Source: Turnera subulata (Eukaryota > Streptophyta > Magnoliopsida > Malpighiales > Passifloraceae). From it: a stretch of 64,000 nucleotides of DNA. Every line of letters starts with the position of its first letter. Positions within the stretch are counted from its first letter, which is position 1. Below are positions 34,032 to 44,000 of the stretch, one piece after another. Location: the NCBI GenBank assembly GCA_028386065.3, contig JAKUCV010007469.1, forward strand, positions 78,258-142,257. The letters are read 5' to 3'. The notes under the pieces were generated by a model. The model was not told the DNA's origin. It saw only the letters and a list, made by a program, of their open reading frames with translations, and searched no databases. The position numbers and the translations under genes were made by a program.

Positions 34032-35094
34032 TGAAGAGCTGCAAGATGCATTTAGTGAAATATATAGTAAATTCATTTCAGTTTCTAAGGTCAATAAGAA
34101 TTTAAAGAAACAAATTACAACCTTAGAAAATGATAATGAGAAATTATCAAATGATAAGGATGAGTTATCAAGTAAGATTGATAAGCTTGAAAAAGAAAAG
34201 CATCAAGAAGAGACTGTCAAGCAAGATGAGACTGTCAGCCTTTGTTTCATGGCAAAGAAAGAATCTCCAGAAGAGGTAAGTACTTCCTATTCGAGTGATG
34301 ATTATACATTTGAAGAGCTGCAAGATGCATTTAGTGAAATATATAGTAAATTCATTTCAGTTTCTAAGGTCAATAAGAATTTAAAGAAACAAATTACAAC
34401 CTTAGAAAATGATAATGAGAAATTATTAAATGATAAGGATGAGTTATCAAGTAAGATTGATAAGCTTGAAAAAGAAAAGCATGCTCTCAATATGTCTTGC
34501 AATGAACTTAATGAGAAAATATCCTCGAATGTATGTGCTTGTGTTGAATTGGGAAAAGAGAATGAATTTCTTAAAAATCAAGTTGATGATCTGAAGAAAA
34601 CAATAGAGAAATTTACTAATGGCAGAGATAGTCTTAATCTTCTCCTAGGACAACAAAGAAGTCCAACACAAAAAGAAGGATTGGGTGCATCTAATGTGTC
34701 AAATGATGTCAAACCTGCTATGCTTAATGCTAAGACACATAAACATGGTGCTTCATCTTCTACTCATGATACTAGATCACATGTTCATGACACAAGATCA
34801 CACATTCATTATAGAAGGTCATATGCTCAAATTGCCAAACCAAATACAAGTAGTGGAAAAGTTCACTATGCTAAATTGTATGCTTACAATGTTAGATCAA
34901 ATGCTAATGTTACAAGACCACATGTACACAACGCTAAAAATGAAAGTTCTCATTTTACTAAACCTAGGAAACATGTGACTCAATTTAGGGAAAACAAGAT
35001 CTTACCTAGGCAAGACAAGTTAAGTAGAGATTACAAACATAGACAAAACAACAACTACTGTCAACCTAGGAGAATGCATAATCCTAATCAATAA
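34032..35094 (+). pseudogene. SIRE-3 gag, C-terminal part with coiled coil
   Basis: An open frame of about 354 codons after the gap. It starts in a heptad-rich coiled coil (KVNKNLKKQITTLENDNEKL), repeated as two 93-codon units beginning at 34032 and 34311 with almost no difference. A further helix follows (ENEFLKNQVDDLKKTIEKF), then a basic His/Asn/Arg-rich tail (SHVHDTRSHIHYRRSYAQIA) and TAA at 35092-35094. Sirevirus gag proteins have such coiled coils. No zinc knuckle or protease follows; sequence after the stop is non-coding. Partial because of the gap. Confidence 0.8.
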
Positions 35095-35368
35095 ACAGTG
35101 ATAACATTATCCTATCCTGTGTAACGGGGCCATACAAAATGATCCGTGTCTGTAACCCGTGTTCTACTCCTGGTAGTAGCGGTACAAAGATTGGTGGTTC
35201 CTGGGTTTTTCTAAACCCATGGTTTTAGGAAAACTAAACAAAACGTCCATACGAACTTCGCATCAAGTGTACTTTGGTACCTTGATTACGGATGCTCCAA
35301 GCAAATGACCAAAGAAGCATCCAAAATTCAAGACTAAGTGATAGTGCAAAACCGTACCAATAGGTGAC

Positions 35369-35585
35369 AACATCGATGTTTAACAAGCAACATCGATGTT
35401 CCCATGAGAACCGCCAAGCCATAAATCAAGCATGCACATCGATGTTTAGTATCAAACATCGATGTTCGGTAAGAACTTTATTTATCCAGTAGTCTTTAAA
35501 CATCAATGTTATTCATTCCAAGCTGTTTAAAATTTTCTGTCTAATGGTTAAAAACATCGATATCTCATTCTTGAACATCGATGTT
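35369..35585. repeat. Internal ATCGAT palindromes of SIRE-3
   Basis: Doublets at 35369/35389, 35435/35455 and 35553/35574, plus a single variant near 35499 (AACATCAATGTT). Spacing within doublets is 20-21 bp. The positions correspond to the pre-3'-LTR array of SIRE-2. Confidence 0.88.
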
Positions 35586-35940
35586 GTGTCTTTGATGCAT
35601 TCTCACAAGCTTTGAAACAAGTTAACCTTTTCATTTAAGTTAAGAAATTTAGGTAGCATGTTCATGACTAAGTGTTTCAGGAAGAATATTCAGATTTCTT
35701 TCAATTTATGTCAAGCATGTAGTTAGTGCACAATTGATCGAATTGAGAAACACTTCCTTGTGTGGTGAACATTCACATGAAAGAAGTTTATGTCATACAC
35801 ATGCTGAAAGCATAAGCACTTTTACTGATTACAAAGATTGAGTACAGCTGATGGATCTTAAAACACTCACACACTTGATTACATCATTACATCATAAATC
35901 ACATAAAAAAAAAGGAGTACATAGCTATCATAATCTGTTT
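35586..35940. other. SIRE-3 internal, no gene seen
   Basis: AT-rich linker between the palindromes and the antisense ORF. Nothing recognised. Confidence 0.5.
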
Positions 35941-36624
35941 CTAACGATTCGGTTCAGTTTTTACAGTGAAGCCATTAGGAGTATTAACTATATTAACCCT
36001 AATGCTATGATTCCAAGCAAACCACATTCCACCTGAGTTGTTCTGGCCAGGAAGCTCGAACCGTTGTGTTGGTGGAAAGCGAAGAGGGATAGCTCCGTGG
36101 TCTCCGGTTTGCTGCCATTGAGTCTCCGTGAGCAGAACCATATTTGGTTTATATTGGTTCTTCAGGTCTCGTAGGGTTCAAACAAAATCTTGGGAACGTG
36201 CTGTGATACCTCTGCAGTTCCACACCAAAAGGCGAACCTTTGGCCAAATGGGCGCTACTCCAGATACTCGAGGAATGCTCTGAGCCGTCATTGTAATCTG
36301 GTAATGACTGCCCTTGTTCAAAGTCTGGTAGGTTGGTTCCAACTGAAGCTCCTAAAACCTTTCAGAGATAAAAAACATTGTGGAATTAGCCGTACCATAG
36401 TAGGATGCTCGCAGGGTTTGTTGATGATCCAGGAAGATGACCTCTTCCATAGGGGTGATAAAGAATCGAGACGAATAAATCTCATCTACGAAGACAAGAC
36501 GAGGAATTCTTGCTAGTTCCTCTGGCAATGGCCCTTGTTGCTCATTTACAATGCTGAAGGCCAACCGATTTCTCCTACCTACGTTTGCACCGTCAACAAA
36601 AAAGACAGTGGAAGGGGAATGCAT
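35941..36624 (-). pseudogene. Antisense ORF copy 2: unknown domain plus half LINE endonuclease
   Basis: One minus-strand frame of 228 codons from ATG at 36624 to TAG at 35941-35943. The first domain (FFVDGANVGRRNRLAFSI, LVFVDEIYSSRFF, STMFFISER) is followed by LLVWNCRG, VLLTETQW and NNSGGMWFAW. Two in-frame stops (TAG after the first domain, TGA before LRDLKN) kill this copy. Same order and same end point as 28450-29138, and again antisense to its Sirevirus host. Upstream on the same strand lie a TATA-like TATAAATA (36706-36713) and a short frame with MPRFS and VWRGLPLN (36754-36966), the latter recalling LINE ORF1 DUF4283 sequence. Function unknown. Confidence 0.7.
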
Positions 36625-37249
36625 TTTTTTGTTGTTGTTTCACTAACTTTATTTCAGAAATTGGCTTATAAATTTTCTGTGTTTTAATGAGCTCTAACGT
36701 ATGTCTATTTATAGAAACATAATTGCATTGCCTCTTCTCTAAGAAGGTGACCCCTACAAATTTCTGAAGTGTCCAGCAGTGTTCAGGAGGTGACCCCTAC
36801 CTATCCTTAGAGTATCATGAACAACGTTCAGAGGAAGGCCCCTCCAAACCGCTTCGATTTTCAAGAATCTCCTTTTTGAGACACTTGAAAATTCATTTAT
36901 TGCTAACATCCAATTTTTCAGATAATCAAGTGTCTGCTTTGTTGAAAATCGTGGCATAAACTGCATTATTGATTCATCACGGAACTCACAATCTGATTAG
37001 TTGGGCATCAGAGGCACCCAAAGTCCAACTGACAAGACATTTTCTCGAGCCCGGTGTACTTACGACAAGGAGATACCTCCTCATCCCGGGAGGATAGAAA
37101 TCCAAGAAAATAATACTTGGGGGCAGAGGCCATCTTACTATCCTTAGTTTTGTCACCCATGTTTCATCTTACTAAAACTAGTGAATTATCTTTGCTTACT
37201 TCAGCACCCGAGGCTCGTCTAACTATGTTTGGCAGGTACCCCTCACTAA
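36625..37249 (-). other. Upstream region of the antisense ORF
   Basis: Contains the minus-strand TATAAATA (36706-36713) and the MPRFS/VWRGLPLN reading frame (36754-36966), with GGGGTCACCT-type words duplicated near 36748 and 36788. 37020-37140 has GAGATACCTCCTCATCCCGG and nothing identified. Confidence 0.45.
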
Positions 37250-37598
37250 GACCAAGAGAAAGGGGGAATAAGGCTTGCTGAAGAAGTAACATAGTGAGGA
37301 AGAAGCTACTGATGAAGATGATGATAATGATGGAAACTAGGAACCATCTTTCTAAACCCTTATCCTTGTTATCCTTTATGCTGTGTTTTCCATAAAATAC
37401 TTTGCCATATGCATGAACTTAGGGGGAATTATAAATCATATCTTAAGGGGGAAGAATAAATATGTGCATCATCATTTTTTTTGCTAATGCCAAAAGGGGG
37501 AAGATAAGAAGAAGTATATGCATCAAGATAGGGGGAATTATTGTTATAAATAATGGCATATACATCTAGTTGTTTGTCATTATCAAAAAGGGAGAAAT
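37250..37598 (+). other. SIRE-3 acidic tail remnant and polypurine blocks
   Basis: A short frame ends EEEATDEDDDNDGN at about 37340, like the acidic end of the SIRE-2 env-like remnant. Polypurine blocks follow: near 37255-37268, 37421-37427, 37444-37455, 37490-37506, 37529-37537 and finally AAAAAGGGAGAAAT (37585-37598) touching LTR B. Confidence 0.7.
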
Positions 37599-39195
37599 TG
37601 TTAGAACTCATAGTTCATTACAGGTTTTGATAATTGACAAACCAATTCCAGATCATGACAAAGATGAAGGAAAAAGAATGAAGCAAAAAGAAATGAAAGC
37701 AATCCTCAAGTCAAAGAAACCAAATCAAGAGCAAAGGATCAAAGTGAATGACCACAAGAATTGAAGAGCCAAGAAAGAAGAGTTAGATCCATAAATTGTA
37801 CAAGCTATAACACTCAACTCTTCTAGGACATTGGCTCAATATAAGATGAATTTTGCTCATGCATAACATAACATACTTCCAAGCATAAAAATGTTTTTCG
37901 AGCCATGAACATCGATGTTATGGATTTAAACATCGATGTTCCTGCCTTTGCACAATTTTTCAAAACAGGCAGAAGGCTCAGAACATCGATGTTGGCATCC
38001 CAAACATCGATGTTCTAGTGACCGTTGCTTTTAAAACTAGTCACAACATCGATGTTCCCATTTGTAACATCGATGTTCCATATTGGTCAGTTTTCAATTT
38101 GATTTTGTCGAACCAAAATAACATCGATGTTGTGGATTTAAACATTGATGTTCCTGCCTTTGAACAATTCTTCAAAACAGGCAGTAGGCTAATAACATCG
38201 ATGTTGGAATCCCAAACATCGATGTTCTCATGACCGTTGCATTTGAAAAAACTTTTGCATAAGCACAACATCGATGTTCTACTTCATAACATCGATGTTC
38301 TTCAAATACTCAGCTTCAATCATTTTTCACAGAAGCAAAATAACATCGATGTTGTAATGAAAACATCGATGTTCTTCACAGATCAGTTTTCATTTCATTT
38401 TCACAGAATCAAAATAACATCGATGTTGGGATGGAGAACATCGATGTTTTAGTTACCGTTAGCCCAAAATTCAAATTGAATGGGCAAAACATCGATGTTC
38501 TACCTTTAAACATCGATGTTTTAGCCGTTGAGCAAACAACTTTTCAGCACCCACTATGTTTTGTTTAAGATTGTTTTTGGGTGGATTTAAAACGGCTCTA
38601 TAACTTTTCAGAGCTATAAATTGAGCATTTTTAGCTCTATTTCAAGATGAATAAACTCTCAACATTCAAGCATTCATTCCATACATTCCTCAAAATTATT
38701 ATTGAGCCAATATCCTATTGAGGATTTGAGAGTTGCCTTTTAGAGCTTAATCTTGTATACTCAAATCTACACTTTGAGAGGGTTCTTTGTTTGAGTGATT
38801 GAATTGTATATTCATACACCTTAAGGGAGGTTAGTTCCCTTGTTGAGATTCATAGGGAGAGGGTATATCTTCCTGTGTGAGAAGTCTTGAAGTGAGGTAT
38901 CTTCAAGCAAGAGTGCTGAAGTTCATGTGACTTGAACTCTCAGGTTTAGGATTCTTGTGACTAGAGTTCCTAGGTTGTAACGGTTTGTTAAGCACCCGTA
39001 AGCTTAACACTAGATAGTGAAATCTTCAAGTGAGACTTGAAGGACTGGATTAGCCACAAGTTAGTTGTGTGTGAACCAGTATAAAAATTCTTGTGTCCTT
39101 CAATCTTTCAATTCCGCAATTATTTCCTGCTTATTTTGTTTTAATCCGAAAAACGCTATTCACCCCCCCTCTAGCGTAGGGCTATTGTTCTAACA
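37599..39195 (+). repeat. SIRE-3 LTR B (1597 bp) with nine ATCGAT doublets
   Basis: TGTTAGAACTCATAG at the start and GGGCTATTGTTCTAACA at the end. The array spans 37908-38520 with the same nine doublets as LTR A. One copy has decayed to AACATTGATGTT near 38141. The end contains CACCCCCCCTCTAGCG, the C-rich block typical of Sirevirus LTR ends. Confidence 0.95.
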
Positions 39196-39197
39196 AT

Positions 39198-39210
39198 TGG
39201 TAGCGGAGCC
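39198..39210 (+). promoter_or_regulatory. Primer binding site, TGGTAGCGGAGCC
   Basis: Two bases after LTR B. It resembles the initiator-Met site TGGTATCAGAGCC with two changes; the identical core occurs in three other elements of this window. Confidence 0.8.
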
Positions 39211-39251
39211 TAACTCTCTGAAAGACCTAACCGTTTGAGAGGAAAGTTTCT

Positions 39252-39485
39252 ATGGCTTGTTTAAGTTATGTGTATGCAAGAATCACTGAAGGGCAATCCG
39301 TTACCCAGGCACCATTCTTCGACAGAACTAATTATACATATTGGATGGAAAGGATGAAAGTTTTCATCCAAGCCAATGACTTTGCAGCTTGGCTAACGAT
39401 AAAGAATGGTGTTCAAATCCCATCAAGGACGGAAGTGGAGCACAACGTAGATGCCATTCAAAGAATCGAGAACAACTCCAAGGCG
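39252..39485 (+). pseudogene. SIRE-3 second gag start, truncated
   Basis: ATG at 39252, 42 bp after the primer site, opens a gag N-terminus with [20 protein letters not shown], a copia gag signature. After about 78 codons, near NNSKAI, the sequence switches to the gypsy integrase on the other strand. Only the beginning of gag is left. Confidence 0.85.
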
Positions 39486-40480
39486 ATAATGCATCGTCTA
39501 ATTTTGATGACCTATCCTTCTGGTTAGGATTCACTGTCTTCTCTAGTATCCTCTTTATTTCCCGGTTAGAAACCTCAGCTTGTACACTTGTTTGTGGATG
39601 ATATGGTGTTGCAACCTTGTGCTTGACTCCGTACTTCCTCAATAACTCCTCAAACCTCTTATTGCAAAAATGTGTTCCTCCATCACTAATGATTGTGCGT
39701 GGAGTACCAAATCTAGTGAAAATATTCTTTTTGAGGAAATTAATGACTCTCTTTCCATCATCATGAGGCACTGCGACTGCTTCTACCCACTTAGACACGT
39801 AGTCTACCACAACTAGGATGTGTCAATTGTTGAACGATGCGGGGAATCCATAAAATCGATACCCCAAACGTCGTATAATTCAACTTCGTGAATTCCTTGT
39901 TGCGGCGTCTGGTTCCTCCTACTGATGTTTCCTGTCCTTTGGCATTTGTCGCATGCTTTCACAAAAGATTTTGCATCAGAAAACATCGAAGGCCAATAAA
40001 ATCCCGATTGCAAAACCTTTGTGGCTGTTTTCCATGCTCCAAAGTGTCCCCCGTAAGGTGCGGCATGACATTGTTCCAGAATGGCCTTGCTTTTGTCTTC
40101 AGGAATGCATCTCCGAATGATGTTGTCATTGCACCTCTTGAAAACTAGCGGCTCTTCCCAAAAATAGTCTCGCACATCGACAAAAAAATTTCTTCTTTTG
40201 ATTCCATAAAATCTCCGGTGGTAGAATCCCGCTTACAAGGTTGGTGACGAAGACGGCGTACCAAGGAGCTTCTTTAGTGGAAATTGCATTCACCATGGCA
40301 AGGAAATCGTCAGGCAATGCCTCCTCTTCTTGCCTCTTGTCCTTTACATTACCATCATTAAAATCAACTCGCAAAAAACTGTCTTCTTCAAGTGGTCCTT
40401 CGGTAGCACGGAAGACATTGAACTCGATTTTCTCATTCCCAATCCTTAAAGTAAGCTTTCCATCACGGACATCAATTTGA
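39486..40480 (-). pseudogene. Gypsy protease tail, zinc-binding domain and integrase core
   Basis: From 40480 down: the end of the protease region (IDVRDGKLTLRIGNEKIEF), then directly PWYAVFV and SGILPPE, which normally follow RNase H, so RT and RNase H are deleted. After a frameshift near 40170 come the HHCC-type zinc-binding segment (HAAPYGGHFG, CDKCQRTG) and the integrase core ([33 protein letters not shown]) with the D,D,E residues visible. About 20 codons are missing near 39812-39840. The core is cut at 39486 by SIRE-3 and resumes at 31963. Confidence 0.88.
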
Positions 40481-41346
40481 TGTAAGTATCCGGGCATGGA
40501 AATTGACAATCAAATGCAATAACATACGCAGCGGAAAAACCGGATACACATAGAGGATCCAAGTGAAGGGTAGCTAAACCGAATAACTTTTTTTACGTAC
40601 CTAAATCGGTTGAGGTCTTTCACCCAACTGTAGGAACTAATCAGCAAGAGCCGGACAAAAATCCCGCCCCTCTACGGTATCCACACGAACCGTGATAACT
40701 AGTTGGAATCATCACACGATTACCAACCCGAGCACCCCCGAAGTGATGTGCTAGCAGCAGGTTTCCGGGAGCTAGTGTTTGTGGTGTTTTTCTTCTTTCT
40801 CAAAGAAGGATGTGTGTAACCTGAAAAACTCTCAGCTCTCAAGTCTCTCAAGCTCTGAAAAATCAGACTCAAGGTGTAGAGTAATCTGCTTACTCACTCC
40901 AATTAATGCATAGATTTTTAGAGACAAGAATGGCCAACATAATGGTCCATCCAACATGATTAAGATTCCTCCACTATCTAGTCTAATCATGTCTCCACTA
41001 TGCACTAATGGGATTACACATCACATGCTATCAGGTTTGGCTCAATAATTATGACAATTATTGAATCAAACCAGCCCAAAACGACCCTGGTCCAACCACG
41101 GTCCAACCATGATCCAACCACACTTTGTCGAACCGTGGTCCAACCACGGTTCAACCACCTGCTCGAATCAACGATTCTAAGTAGCGGTCTTATATGAGTA
41201 ATATCAAAGTATACGACTCATATGTTGGGAACCTTGATGTTCACAGGTCTAAGGACAATACATATAAGAACCGCTAATGAAAATCATATAACGTTCCATG
41301 TAGCGGTCTTATATGGGTCGGTCCAGTCCACAAGTTCTCTAACTCA
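40481..41346 (-). repeat. 3' LTR remnant of the non-autonomous copia
   Basis: Colinear with the right LTR from its CTTACA end, but about 460 bp corresponding to 43158-43617 are deleted. At that junction (41183-41198) the word GTAGCGGTCTTATATG is a copy of 41303-41318. The LTR start (TGTTAG...) is missing; similarity ends near 41346. Confidence 0.85.
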
Positions 41347-41649
41347 TAGACTTAGCTCAACTCCTTGCCTCTTAGTCCTTAATCCTATTAAGATGACCTA
41401 GTTAAGTTCAACACCATAATAAGCAGTTCCGATATTACAATTATCGCGTCGCACCTTGCTAGGATAAACATTGGCACCTTGCTTTGGCAAAACCTACCAA
41501 GTGTTGATCTAAGCAATGATGAGTGCTTATCATGGAAGGCAACTAAGAACTTAATATTTTTATCAACATATTATTCCAATACATTACATGCTTGTTCTTG
41601 ATGAATCATATATTGATGTTTGTAAATTTGAAAACCAAAATTACAAGTG
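41347..41649. other. Internal sequence of the non-autonomous copia, unidentified
   Basis: No coding domain. Two nearby CACCTTGCT words at 41452-41480. Nothing else recognised. Confidence 0.45.
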
Positions 41650-42207
41650 AACATCGATGTCTAACAGTGAACATCGATGTTGTGAGAATCTGATTCTCGC
41701 CAACCACTTGGCATTGCTCATGAACATCGATGTCCTAGCTTGAACATCGATGTCCAATGGCCTCTGGAACTCAAGAACATCGATGTCTTGATCTGAACAT
41801 CGATGTTCTAAGGCTCTGGTGCTCCAAACTATTTGGCAGAGCTCAAGAACATCGATATTAGGTTCTTAAACATCGATGTTGGAAAATTCCGAAGGTCCAA
41901 AAACTTGGCAGTAGTTTTAAACATCGATGTCTAACGTTTAAACATCGATGTTTGAGACTTCTGGAACTCAAGAACATCGATGTCCATTGCTGAACATCGA
42001 TGTCCATGAGAATCTGGAGTCTCAAAACAATCTGACAGAAGGCATGAACATCGATGTTGCAACTGGAACATCGATGTTCAATCCTTTCTGCCAAGGCCAC
42101 TCGACATGAGAACATCGATGTTTGTCTCACAACATCGATGTTCAGTGGTCACGGCCAAGGCAAATCTTAATGTGAACATCGATGTTGATCTGATGAACAT
42201 CGATGTC
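41650..42207. repeat. ATCGAT palindrome array behind the primer site
   Basis: Nine doublets of the ACATCGATGT core starting near 41650, 41723, 41776, 41849, 41919, 41974, 42046, 42111 and 42174. Within-doublet spacing is 20 or 21 bp. Most copies read GAACATCGATGTC or GAACATCGATGTT. The surrounding spacer differs from the Sirevirus arrays, so this is a separate array of the same motif in another element family. Confidence 0.93.
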
Positions 42208-42485
42208 CTGGCCCTGCTGCACTAGAACGATAATCGTTCTATACACAAACCGACAATCGATTTTTCCGCGTTCGACTTACTGCCAATAACATCTTGATTG
42301 ATATCACATACCAATCAAGTTCATGTTGTCAAAACACTTTTGACAAAACAACCTCAACATATATCACATATACAAAAGGAATTCAATATATCATGATCAT
42401 GTTACATCATATATATTTGCAGGTACATATCACACATATGCACAACAAATTCGGTTTAGAACTTCACAAGAGGCTCCGCTACCAC

Positions 42486-44000
42486 TGTAAGTATTCGGAC
42501 ATGCAAATTGACAATCAAATGCAATAACATATGCAGCGGAAAAACCGGATACACATGGAGGATCCAAGGGAAGGGTAGCTAAACCGAATAACAATTTTTA
42601 CGTACCTGAATCGGTTGAGGTTTTTCACCCAACTGTAGGAACTAATCAGCAAGAGCTGGACAGAAATCCTGCCCCTCTACGGTATCCACACGAACCGTGA
42701 TAACTAGTTGGAATCGTCACACGATTACCAACCCGAGCACCCCCGAACTGAAGTGCTAGCAGCAGGTTTCCGGGAGCTAGTGTTTGTGGTGTTTTTCTTC
42801 TTTCTCAAAGAAGGATGTGTGTAACCTGAAAAACTATCAGCTCTCAAGTCTCTCAAGCTCTGAAAAATCAGACTCAAGGTGTAGAGTAATCTGATTACTC
42901 ACTCCAATTAATGCATAGATTTTTGGAGACAAGAATGGCCAACATAATGGTCCATCCAACATGATTAAGATTCCTCCACTATCTAGTCTAATCATGTCTT
43001 TACTATGCACTAATGGCATTACACATCATATGCCATCAGGTTTGGCTCAATAATTCTGACAATTATTGAGTCAAACCAGCCCAAAACGACCCTGGTCCAA
43101 CCACACCTAGTCGAACCATGGTCCAACCACGGTTCAACCACCTGCTCGAATCAACGATTCTAAGTGTGTGACCCTGTAGGCACTTGTAACGTCCGACAAT
43201 AATTGTAAACTCATTTACAATTATAAGCAAAGAGCGGCGTCTAGCAACACATCATTGCTACCCGAACGACAAGATCAGTACTGATTCAATATGCCTCGGA
43301 AACATGTCATCGCCCCTTTGTCCCATTATCAAGATCAAACACGAGACATGGAATATGTCAATGTCGCATATGTTTAATCTCGGTTTCTTGATCCACGAGC
43401 TAACTGTGTAAAACGGATACTAATGATATCACCATATTATAATCCGAGCACGGCCATGCATTTACAGTTCAACTCTATCAAGAAAACATCCGATAATATA
43501 CCCGTTATATGGGCTGGACAAATCTCCTCTGGATCATACAAAACCCACTACACATTTATCATATACCCAATGATTACACTAAGTCTACTCATTTACGAAA
43601 TAGCCAAGAGTAATATCAAAGTATACGACTCATATGTTGGGAACCTTGATGATCACAAGTCTAAGGACAATACATATAAGAACCGCTAATGACAATCATA
43701 TAACGTTCCATGTAGCGTTCTTATGTGGGTCGGTCCAGTCCACAAGTTCTCTAACTTGTACCCGTATGTAGAATTCATATCACATATAATTCTCAACATA
43801 CGCTAGTCTTAATTTATTATTACAATCCATCCATAATAATAATCGACTAGGGACATTTAAGAATATATAAATACTCTAGGGTTATAAATATGTGCAAGCG
43901 TTTATCTCATAAACAATATTTATTGGAATAACCTTAATGTGTATACATGACTAAAAATAAAAACATCCATTGATTGGCTTTTGGGCATATTACACTAACA
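42486..44000 (-). repeat. 5' LTR of the non-autonomous copia (1515 bp)
   Basis: On the plus strand from TGTAAGTATTCGGAC to ATTACACTAACA; on the element strand TGTTAGTG...CTTACA. One base separates it from the primer site GGCTCCGCTACCA (42472-42484, plus-strand view). Closely similar to 3743-5260 throughout. Confidence 0.93.

Larger units (their letters stand above)
31964..39485 (+). mobile_element. Sirevirus-like element SIRE-3 with LTR-int-LTR-int structure
   Basis: LTR A (31964-33486, running into the gap), gag (34032-35094), no pol, palindromes (35369-35585), antisense ORF (35941-36624), acidic tail and polypurine blocks (37250-37598), LTR B (37599-39195), then again a primer site and gag start (39198-39485). 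A simple insertion would end at LTR B; here a second internal region begins and is cut at the gypsy junction. The first unit has gag but no pol, like non-autonomous TR-GAG elements. It sits in the gypsy integrase. Confidence 0.85.
40481..44000 (-). mobile_element. Non-autonomous copia element, near-perfect 5-bp TSD
   Basis: Inserted in the gypsy protease region. Flanks TTTGA (40476-40480) and TTTCA (44001-44005) differ by one base, and the gypsy codons read on across the join. On the minus strand: 5' LTR (44000-42486), primer site (42484-42472), palindrome array (42207-41650), unidentified sequence, then a 3' LTR lacking its first 240 or so bases. There is no gag or pol. The LTRs belong to the family at 3743-5260. 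Confidence 0.88.

Noticed and set aside
33415..34105. Apparent open frames spanning the N run
   Set aside because: They are artefacts of unknown bases at 33487-34031.
25514..42130. Short open frames full of NIDV, SMF and HRC repeats across the palindrome arrays
   Set aside because: A 21-bp spacing is seven codons, so palindromes make repeated peptides on both strands, but the frame is not kept between doublets and most lie in LTRs.
32273..42207. CRISPR-like array (regular short repeats with spacers)
   Set aside because: The repeats are 12-bp palindromes in doublets inside plant LTRs, spacers are not uniform between doublets and no cas genes exist; this is a plant nuclear genome.
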